NCBI GenBank assembly: GCA_018260755.1
Contig: JAGTWP010000003.1
Location: 11,803 to 43,481 of the forward strand
Origin: Candidatus Altarchaeum sp.
GTDB lineage: Archaea; Altiarchaeota; Altiarchaeia; Altiarchaeales; Altiarchaeaceae
Reading direction: 5' to 3'
Length of the DNA: 31,679 bases
The translations under genes were made by a program, and so were the position numbers. Numbering within the stretch: position 1 is the stretch's first letter; the number at the start of each line of letters is the position of its first letter. The notes under the pieces are model-generated. The model saw nothing but the letters and a program-made list of their open reading frames with translations. It did no database searches and had not been told where the DNA came from. Below are positions 25,564 through 31,679 of this stretch, piece by piece.

Positions 25564-25807
25564 GTAACTATTCAGAGGGTACAAAAATTTACTGAAAATT
25601 TATAAATAAATTTTCAATCTTAAAAAATATTTCAAATATTTTTTAATACCTACGATTTTCAAACTTGTTTGAAAATGCACGAACGAAGTGAGTGTAAAAT
25701 TTCAAAAAATACAATTTTAAAATCTCAAAGATTTTAAAATACACGAACGAAGTGAGCGTAAAAATCAAAAAATTTACTCGTAATTTTTTGGGTGGCTGAA
25801 TAGTTAC
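25564..25807. mobile_element. MITE copy C (244 bp, GTAACTATTCAG ends)
   Basis: Perfect ends GTAACTATTCAG (25564-25575) and CTGAATAGTTAC (25796-25807). The end regions match copy A over about 30 bp on each side. Inside are at least four hairpins and the linker ACGAACGAAGTGAG twice (about 25680 and 25744), so it is a longer version of A and B. No clean 8-bp target duplication is seen (GTTTTATC against TTTTTTAT), perhaps from decay or rearrangement. Confidence 0.85.
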
Positions 25808-25870
25808 TTTTTTATTTTGTTTAAAGTTTCTAAATTTTAACCGTCTAAATTTTTCTTATCGTATCAAGGG

Positions 25871-26022
25871 TTATGTTTTTGATAAAAATTATGAGTTTAT
25901 AGATGGACACCAATTCACACGCATAACATAAACAACCATGCCGGGATGTATGTTATATCATCTTCCTCTTTAAACAAATCCTTCATCACAACGATTCCTT
26001 TTTTTACAGAAAAATTTTTCCA
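25871..26022 (-). pseudogene. 3'-end fragment of a DUF4143 ATPase gene
   Basis: About 150 bp matching 29131-29280, which covers the last 35 codons and downstream DNA of the ATPase gene at 29175. Differences are few (for example one extra A near 26015 that breaks frame). It ends exactly where the hdrD duplication copy 2 begins (26023), so this is a recombination joint. The DNA just before it (25808-25856) resembles 28744-28783, but the larE-derived segment found between these in the other locus is absent. Confidence 0.85.
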
Positions 26023-26650
26023 ATTATTTATTAAAATTGAAACTATCAATTTTATAAATTCGGTAAATTTTTCGCTTTTATCAGCACCAAAATTTACCTA
26101 CTGCAATTATATTTAACGAAATTTAATTTATTAACATATTAATTTATTAATTTATTAATATATTAATATATTTATACTTATTCATAATATTTAAAACAAA
26201 ATTATTATTTATTATTCCTTATTTTTATTATTTATTTTTATATGTGTTCATAATTAAATATGTTTAAAAATAATCACAGGATTAAACAAATTTAACAAAA
26301 TAAAAAACAAACTTGATTAAACAAAAATTTAAACTAATAAAATTTAAATAAATAACAAGCAATCAAAAATTTAAAATGGAACCCCAAATGCAAAAATTTG
26401 TTGAAGCGGTTGAAAAAGAACTAACCGCAGAAGATATTGACACAAGTATAGAAGGCTGTATCGGATGCGGAAACTGTGGGCATGCCTGCCCGTGGTATAT
26501 GGTGACGAATGATCCTAAATATCACCCAAAAACAAGAGCGGATGTCGTAAGGAAGGTATATAAAGCATACATTGACCCTGTCGGAAAAATAAAGGCAAAC
26601 TTGGGGTTGATTAAGAAACCAACTGTTAAGGATTTGGAAGATATGAGAGA
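26023..26650. repeat. Large direct duplication, copy 2 (hdrD promoter and 5' end)
   Basis: Partner of 19991-20784, without the MITE. This copy belongs to the full-length hdrD-like gene. The left joint touches an ATPase gene fragment. Confidence 0.93.
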
Positions 26651-27737
26651 TGCTATGTGGACATGCACAACTTGCGGAAGATGCACTTTAGCATGTATGC
26701 AGGGGGTAAGCAACAGGCGACTGATAAGAATAGCGAGAACTGCTTATGACGCTGCAGGAATACAGCCACCGGTTGTCCAGAAAATTAAAAATGACTGCAT
26801 AGTTCATCATCATTCTTTTGGCTCAACAAAGGAGGAGGTTTTCGGAAGAGTTCTTCCAGTACTTCAAAAAGCAGGAGTACAGGTTTCAATAGATGTAGTC
26901 GGTGCTGAATATTTATGGAGTTGTTCTGCAATAGGAAATACAAAGGTCTATGAGACAGAAGCACCTATAATGGTAAGTATGCTAAATGCTATGGGTATAA
27001 ATTATACAGTAAGTTCCCAGATTGTTGATACCGGAACTGAAATGCAGGCGGTTGTCGGAAACAGAGCATTAACAAAACAATATTTGGAAAGAATTGAGGA
27101 ACAGGCAAAACGACTTCATGTCAAAGGAATACTTCTTCCGGAATGTGCCTGTGATATCAGAGAATTGATAGTTGAAGCAAGTGATGTTCTCGGAAGGCAA
27201 TTTGAATTTCCAATAGCGTATGTGGATACATTGGCCATAGATGCTATAAATAGTGGAAAAATACCTGTTGAAAAGGTTGAAATGACTGCAACATATCATG
27301 ATCCTTGCTGGACATCACGACTAACGGGCTATGTTGAGGAACCAAGGGATTTATTGAGAAAGGTTGTAACAAATTTTGTTGAAATGACTCCGAACAGAGA
27401 ATACAATTACTGCTGTAATGCAGGCGCAGGTCCTTTAAGAATGTTTCCGTCAAAAGAAGGGGAAATAAATTTAAGGCAAAAGGTCTCTATATTAAAAGCA
27501 AAACAAATTGAAGCAACAAACGCCGATGCTGTTTTAACATCCTGTGCAACATGTTATTTGAGTTTAAAGGATACTGTTAAGGTGTATGCTTTAAAAGCAA
27601 AAGCAGGATCACTTATATCTGTTGTTTATAAAGCAATGATGAAGGCATTGGCAAAGGAAGGAAAGACGGACATAGTAAAATTCCCGGTGAATTACGATAA
27701 AATTCCGGAATCATTCAGATATATTAAAAAGGCATAA
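26376..27737 (+). CDS. HdrD/DsrK-like iron-sulfur oxidoreductase
   Basis: 453 residues. An N-terminal ferredoxin part has two clusters (C28-C31-C34-C38, CIGCGNCGHACPW; C97-C100-C103-C107, CTTCGRCTLACMQ). Two CCG (DUF224) domains follow. The first is degenerate (WSCSAIG, LLPECACDI without the CC pair). The second is complete: HDPCW, YNYCCNAGAG, TSCATC. One intact CCG domain is typical of DsrK/TmcB-like members, while HdrD has two sites, so I call it HdrD-like without naming the substrate. By family it exchanges electrons between a thiol/disulfide or similar couple and its membrane partner, the cytochrome b gene 81 bp downstream. The start has no Shine-Dalgarno motif; ATTTAAAATGG precedes it. 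Confidence 0.88.
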   Translation: MEPQMQKFVEAVEKELTAEDIDTSIEGCIGCGNCGHACPWYMVTNDPKYHPKTRADVVRKVYKAYIDPVGKIKANLGLIKKPTVKDLEDMRDAMWTCTTCGRCTLACMQGVSNRRLIRIARTAYDAAGIQPPVVQKIKNDCIVHHHSFGSTKEEVFGRVLPVLQKAGVQVSIDVVGAEYLWSCSAIGNTKVYETEAPIMVSMLNAMGINYTVSSQIVDTGTEMQAVVGNRALTKQYLERIEEQAKRLHVKGILLPECACDIRELIVEASDVLGRQFEFPIAYVDTLAIDAINSGKIPVEKVEMTATYHDPCWTSRLTGYVEEPRDLLRKVVTNFVEMTPNREYNYCCNAGAGPLRMFPSKEGEINLRQKVSILKAKQIEATNADAVLTSCATCYLSLKDTVKVYALKAKAGSLISVVYKAMMKALAKEGKTDIVKFPVNYDKIPESFRYIKKA

Positions 27738-27818
27738 AGATAAAATTTAAAAAATAAAGATAAAAATATGATAAAAATTTAAAAAATAAAAATTTAAAAA
27801 AAATTTAAAAAATTTAAA

Positions 27819-28634
27819 ATGGAATTTATTGATTTTATGGCAGGGTATGCAATATTGGCAATTGTGTTGTTTGGGATTGGAATAATTTATAAATTCGGAA
27901 AGACATTTTGGCACAGGGCAACAATGAGGAGGGAGATGACTCCAAAGACATATACAATACATCCCGTAAAGAAAAGGTCTGTTTTAGAAGCATTATATAT
28001 GGTAAATGTACTAACATTCACGAAATTTTGGGCAAAGGCAAATGTGCCGACATTTATGGCACACCTGCTTTATCATGTGGCAATTGGAACCGCTATTTTA
28101 TGTTATACATTATCGGGTATAACATTACTAATGACAGGTAAATTTTGGACTTTGTCTATACAGAATATACTTGTATATGTATTTGACTGGTTTGTAAAAT
28201 TTCATTCCGAGGGATATGCACTTTTAAATTCGGCAATATTTACTCAAGTGATGATCTATTTATTTATGATTGCGGTTGTATTAGGTATTCTTGCAGAACT
28301 TACAACACTAACACTAAGTGCATTGAAGAAAAGAGGAATGATCAGTCCGATAGATGGACCTACAAAAATGGTAAACATAAGGACAAGCGGATTGCCAAGG
28401 TCAACAAAAGGTGGCTATCAAAGAAAGATTATCGGATTAATGGTGCTTGCAATTGTCGGTCCGTTGTTTTTGCAGTTTGTAGGTGTGCTTGATGAAGAAA
28501 CTGCATTTTATATTCACGGAACAGTAGCACTGACATTTATAGCAATCTTCCCATATACTATGCTTTTCCATGAAATTGCAAGATGGAGAATGTGTACCGG
28601 GGTAAAAAGAATGATGAACAGAACAACTGCATAA
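27819..28634 (+). CDS. NarI/DsrM/HdrE-like membrane cytochrome b subunit
   Basis: 271 residues with five or six membrane helices (about 5-24, 65-90, 100-122, 130-155, 205-225, 228-248). Candidate haem b ligands are the histidines of MAHLLYHVAIG (two), FYIHG and MLFHEIARW, spaced as in NarI-type cytochromes. In HdrDE, DsrMK and TmcBC-type complexes this subunit connects the HdrD-like protein to menaquinone or methanophenazine. It follows the HdrD-like gene in one apparent operon. An AT-rich leader with repeated AAATTTAAAA precedes the start. Confidence 0.82.
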   Translation: MEFIDFMAGYAILAIVLFGIGIIYKFGKTFWHRATMRREMTPKTYTIHPVKKRSVLEALYMVNVLTFTKFWAKANVPTFMAHLLYHVAIGTAILCYTLSGITLLMTGKFWTLSIQNILVYVFDWFVKFHSEGYALLNSAIFTQVMIYLFMIAVVLGILAELTTLTLSALKKRGMISPIDGPTKMVNIRTSGLPRSTKGGYQRKIIGLMVLAIVGPLFLQFVGVLDEETAFYIHGTVALTFIAIFPYTMLFHEIARWRMCTGVKRMMNRTTA

Positions 28635-28787
28635 AAACCATACAAACAATACAAACCATACAAACAAAGGACTGAAAGGATTGACGAGTTAAGAGGCGAG
28701 GTAAATTTTTGTTTTTTAAACCTTGCTTCTTATCATTATTTTTAATTTTTTTATTTTGTTTAAAGTGTCTAAATTTTTCTTATCATC

Positions 28788-29010
28788 ATTAATTGTCTTT
28801 ACATTATAAAGTATAAAAGAGCATCGTTTTTGTGTTTTATAAAGTAAAGTTTTACTCTTATTTTTAAATTCTTTTCCCATATCACCTTGCTTACGCTCGG
28901 AGATATTCAAAATTTCATTTTGAATATCCTTCCAGATCCAGTACAACATACTCATAGTTCAGATTTTTTAGTGCACGAACAATCTTGTTTCTGTTTTTAA
29001 TAATTAATCC
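28788..29010. repeat. Left 223-bp direct repeat around the ATPase cassette
   Basis: Matches 30564-30786 with a constant 1776-bp offset and about two mismatches (28818 region, 28954 region). It contains the last 31 codons of a larE-like frame plus 127 bp beyond the stop. Confidence 0.93.
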
Positions 29011-29040
29011 GGTAAATTCAATATCACATTTAATTCCTGC
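28915..29040 (-). pseudogene. 3'-end fragment of larE
   Basis: The minus frame reads GIKCDIEFTGLIIKNRNK then IVRALKNLNYEYVVL and DLEGYSK to a TGA at 28917-28915, as in the larE C-terminus. The first ten or so residues (29011-29040) differ more than the rest, so the DNA repeat ends at 29010 while protein similarity continues; the fragment may come from a diverged paralogue partly overwritten by conversion. Confidence 0.8.
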
Positions 29041-29174
29041 AATATTTGAACCAATTCATTTGCTGGTAATTTGTGTTCATCCACAAAGTATAAAATTTTG
29101 AAAAAATTTTAACTTTTTCAAGGTAAATTATTATGTTTTTGATAAAAATTATGAGTTTATAGATGGACACCAAT

Positions 29175-30533
29175 TCACACGCATAACATAAACAACCATG
29201 CCGGGATGTAGGTTATATCGTCTTCCTCTTTAAACAAATCCTTCGTCACAACAATTCCTTTTTTTACAGAAAATTTTTCCATAAATTTGTGTAATCCTTT
29301 AATATCGGATGGTGTTTCGCGGTAATTTACTTCTATTGGAATTATCTCATCTTTGATGCACATAATAACATCTACTTCTTCTGTTTCTATCCAATAATAC
29401 TGTGTCGGGTTTATTTCGGATTCTAAATTTTTTCTATAAACCAGTGACGCTACGGCATTTTCTACCAGTTCAGGAATGTTGTTTAAATTATAATTTCTAT
29501 TTACAGCATTGGCTATTCCGGTATCTACAAAAAATATTTTCCGTTGTTGTTTGAGGAAAGAGTATGGTTTACTATACACAACTAACTCCTTTACAAGATA
29601 TATGTCTTCAATAAGAGATATATATTTTTTTATGGTGTTGACTCGTGATAAAATAAGTCCTCCTATTTTATTATAGCTAACGCGACTTCCAATCAAACTC
29701 GCAAGTAAATAGACCAATTCATTCAATGTTTTTGTGTCCCTTATTTCCTCTATTTCAAATATGTCTCTATGAATTGAAAGATCTTTATATTCAAGAAGCA
29801 TCTGGAAGGTCTCATCTATATTTTTGGTAATGGTTGCAGGGTAACCTCCTTTATGCAGATAGTCATTAAATGCGATTTGTATTTTATGTTTAGAGGTTAT
29901 CAAATTGTAATAATTTTTCTTTATCTCATTGGTCTCAAATCCAAAGGGCTTAACCGTTAATCCATACTTAACACTTAAAAACTCTCTAAAACTTAACTGT
30001 AAAAGTATTGTGTGATCAATCCGTCCGAGTAATGATTCCCCTGACCCTTTAAGCATTCTTAATGCAGATGAGCCAGATACAACAAATTTTATTTTCAGTC
30101 CGAGATCGTGCCAGTGTTTTACCTGCTCACCCCATGTGTCAAGTTTATGAACTTCATCAAGAAAAACAAAAAGAGGTGTTTCCAAATCTTCTACGGGCTT
30201 ACCTATCAAATTTGAAGATAAATCCATAATCTCGTCAAGAAGATTGTCACCTAACATATTTGGATTATCACAAGATAAATAACATATATGTTTCGCATCA
30301 ACGCCGTTTTCAAGAAGTTTCTGAATCAATTGATGTATTAATACAGTTTTTCCAGTTCTTCTCGGACCGATTATAGACACTATCTTCTCTCCTCCGATTT
30401 TTCTGTAAATTTCAGGCAGGATAAATCGCTCAAAATTACCTATTTTTTCTTTTTTTACTTTATTCGTTAGCCACCAATGATTTTGTATTGTTAATATTTC
30501 CTCAAGCCGTTGCCTGTTAACTTTTGTATTCAT
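29175..30533 (-). CDS. AAA+ ATPase with C-terminal DUF4143 domain
   Basis: 452 residues. Walker A GPRRTGKT (56-63), Walker B LFVFLDEVHKL (121-131), sensor-like VVSGSSALRML, then LQLSFREFLSVKYGL, the usual AAA_14 fold. The C-terminal DUF4143 part has the DTGIANAVNR and YYWIETEEVDVIM nuclease-like core and IPIEVNYRETP. This family is very abundant and patchily distributed in archaea; function is not established, though a restriction-like fold suggests DNA action. It is the only gene between 223-bp repeats of the larE end, and a fragment of a second copy is at 25871. I therefore regard it as a mobile cassette cargo. Confidence 0.88.
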   Translation of the reverse strand: MNTKVNRQRLEEILTIQNHWWLTNKVKKEKIGNFERFILPEIYRKIGGEKIVSIIGPRRTGKTVLIHQLIQKLLENGVDAKHICYLSCDNPNMLGDNLLDEIMDLSSNLIGKPVEDLETPLFVFLDEVHKLDTWGEQVKHWHDLGLKIKFVVSGSSALRMLKGSGESLLGRIDHTILLQLSFREFLSVKYGLTVKPFGFETNEIKKNYYNLITSKHKIQIAFNDYLHKGGYPATITKNIDETFQMLLEYKDLSIHRDIFEIEEIRDTKTLNELVYLLASLIGSRVSYNKIGGLILSRVNTIKKYISLIEDIYLVKELVVYSKPYSFLKQQRKIFFVDTGIANAVNRNYNLNNIPELVENAVASLVYRKNLESEINPTQYYWIETEEVDVIMCIKDEIIPIEVNYRETPSDIKGLHKFMEKFSVKKGIVVTKDLFKEEDDITYIPAWLFMLCV

Positions 30534-30563
30534 AATAAAAGATACTATAATTATTTACATATT

Positions 30564-30786
30564 ATTAATTGTCTTTACATTATAAAGTATAAAAAAGCAT
30601 CGTTTTTGTGTTTTATAAAGTAAAGTTTTACTCTTATTTTTAAATTCTTTTCCCATATCACCTTGCTTACGCTCGGAGATATTCAAAATTTCATTTTGAA
30701 TATCCTTCCAGATCCAGTACAACATACTCATATTTCAGATTTTTTAGTGCACGAACAATCTTGTTTCTGTTTTTAATAATTAATCC
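30564..30786. repeat. Right 223-bp direct repeat: larE 3' end
   Basis: Partner of 28788-29010. Here it is part of the intact larE gene (from its stop at 30691 upward) and 127 bp downstream. It separates the ATPase start from larE. Confidence 0.93.
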
Positions 30787-31539
30787 AATACCTTCAACAT
30801 TGCATTCAAGTCGTGCAATATTTTTATGGTCTCTTACCCTGATATTTATTAAATTTTTTGTTCGTTTTGATGACAGTATTCCCTTTATTAAATTTTCTGC
30901 TTTTTCAATCCGCTTAATTCGTTCTTTTGTTAATGGTTCATTACACGGAATTCTTGAAGCCAGACATGCCATTGATGGTTTTTCTGCATTAGTGAGTTTT
31001 ATTTTTCCTGCTATTTCCCTGATTTCCTGTTTTGTTAGTCCTACTTCTGCAAGAGGACTTATTACACCCTCTTCTCTTAATGCCTTTATTCCAAATCTTC
31101 CCGTATCTTTCAAATCATCAGTATTTGTCCCGTCAACAATCGCTTCAATATCATACTTTTTTGAAATTTGTTTTAAAATTTCAATGTCATTCTTCTTGCA
31201 GAAATAACACCTGTCGGCAGGATTTTTAAGAAAATTTTCAAAATTTTGAGTATCTTTATTTTCTTTATCCTTTACGATTATATGACTTATCCCTATTTCT
31301 TTTGCGATCTTTTTGGCATACATTATTTCTTTTCTCGGCATTACGAAACTATCAATAGTTACTGCGAGCGCATTTTTACCTAAAATTTTGTGAGCGGCGT
31401 AAGCGACAACACTACTATCAACCCCTCCTGAAAATGCAACCACTACGTTTTTTAAATTTTTTAATAAATTTAATAAATTTTCATATTTTTTATCAATCGC
31501 ATTATTTATTTGGTGTGTGTTGTTATTCTTTTTACCCAT
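30691..31539 (-). CDS. larE: ATP-dependent sulfur transferase LarE
   Basis: 282 residues. PP-loop SGGVDSS (37-43) and the LarE core DGTNTDDLKDTGRFGIKALRE with SPLAEVGLTKQEIR. Cysteines C111 and C114 (RCYFCKK) and C192 (MACLASRIP) match the three-cysteine pattern of LarE enzymes that bind a [4Fe-4S] cluster, rather than those that give up a single cysteine sulfur. LarE supplies sulfur for the nickel-pincer cofactor of lactate racemase-type enzymes; larB, larC and larA are not in the window. Some homologues thiolate other molecules, so the substrate is inferred. Its 3' end is duplicated beyond the ATPase gene. Confidence 0.88.
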   Translation of the reverse strand: MGKKNNNTHQINNAIDKKYENLLNLLKNLKNVVVAFSGGVDSSVVAYAAHKILGKNALAVTIDSFVMPRKEIMYAKKIAKEIGISHIIVKDKENKDTQNFENFLKNPADRCYFCKKNDIEILKQISKKYDIEAIVDGTNTDDLKDTGRFGIKALREEGVISPLAEVGLTKQEIREIAGKIKLTNAEKPSMACLASRIPCNEPLTKERIKRIEKAENLIKGILSSKRTKNLINIRVRDHKNIARLECNVEGIGLIIKNRNKIVRALKNLKYEYVVLDLEGYSK

Positions 31540-31679
31540 TTTAACTAAAAACTAAATCGGAGAATAATAAATTTAAGTGTATAAAATTTAAAGTGTATAA
31601 AATTTAATCGCTCATATGTTGATTTTTACTGATTAAATTATTTATTTTTGTTGTTTTGTAAAAATTTAGTTTTTTTCAT
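31540..31679 (-). promoter_or_regulatory. larE upstream region with a 16-bp tandem TATA-like repeat
   Basis: AAGTGTATAAAATTTA occurs twice in tandem (31575-31590, 31591-31606). Read towards larE each unit gives TTTTATACACTT, a possible TATA box 40-65 bases before the ATG at 31539. No gene is visible in the remaining bases. Confidence 0.4.

Noticed and set aside
28716-28955. A 79-residue minus-strand frame
   Set aside because: It lies across the duplicated larE 3' end in a different frame and the downstream repeat; the larE frame explains the sequence better.
30761-31207. 148-residue plus-strand frame
   Set aside because: It is the complement of larE, whose PP-loop and cysteine motifs are intact.
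1-31679. tRNA, rRNA or other stable RNA genes
   Set aside because: I looked for GGTTCGAATCC-like T-loops and GC-rich blocks standing out from the AT-rich background and saw none, though reading by eye could miss one.

Overview
The window is AT-rich archaeal chromosome. Archaeal markers are an RNase P p30 subunit (Rnp3), O-phosphoseryl-tRNA(Cys) synthetase (SepRS), a RecJ/GAN-type DHH nuclease, gene starts without Shine-Dalgarno motifs and TATA-like promoters. SepRS, an Fpo/Nuo-type complex without an NADH module, an HdrD-like protein and a corrinoid activator suggest an anaerobic archaeon related in metabolism to methanogens. I cannot place it in a named lineage from sequence alone.

Layout. 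1-1835 (minus): ASKHA/ferredoxin corrinoid activator, running off the window. 2306-6272: rnp3 (minus), then serB and sepS (plus), with a MITE and a hairpin array between the last two. 6271-8522: a decayed type II restriction-modification cassette between direct repeats of the 3' end of the neighbouring DHH nuclease gene (8468-9922, minus). 10065-19837 (minus): an 11-subunit complex I-like operon in the order I-(CBS)-J1-J2-K-(orf51)-L-N-A-B-CD-H. This is the canonical A-to-N order circularly permuted. NuoM is absent, NuoL resembles MrpD, and NuoCD carries an inserted 2x[4Fe-4S] ferredoxin domain. 19838-23215 (plus): a duplicated hdrD promoter and 5' end, a NapH-like membrane polyferredoxin and a four-CBS protein. 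23220-25522: a surface-protein gene broken by a small MITE and by an ISAzo13-type IS. 25564-28634: another MITE, an ATPase fragment, intact hdrD-like and a NarI/DsrM/HdrE-like cytochrome b gene. 28788-31539 (minus): an AAA+/DUF4143 ATPase gene between 223-bp repeats of the 3' end of larE, then larE.

How the parts may work together. The Nuo-like complex has no NuoEFG or FpoF, so its electrons probably come from ferredoxin, possibly through NuoI or the domain inserted in NuoCD. The HdrD-like protein and cytochrome b form a second membrane module exchanging electrons between a thiol/disulfide or similar couple and the membrane pool, and the NapH-like protein may be a third. CBS proteins accompany both the Nuo and NapH genes. 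SerB and SepRS use the same metabolite, O-phosphoserine, for serine and for cysteinyl-tRNA respectively.

The strongest unusual signals are: the ferredoxin domain inside NuoC; three MITEs with GTAACTAYTCA ends that differ in how many hairpin modules they carry, two with perfect 8-bp target duplications and one with an empty site in the same window; two cassettes integrated in the same geometry at gene 3' ends with long target duplications; and a reconstructable surface-protein gene hit twice by elements with related ends.
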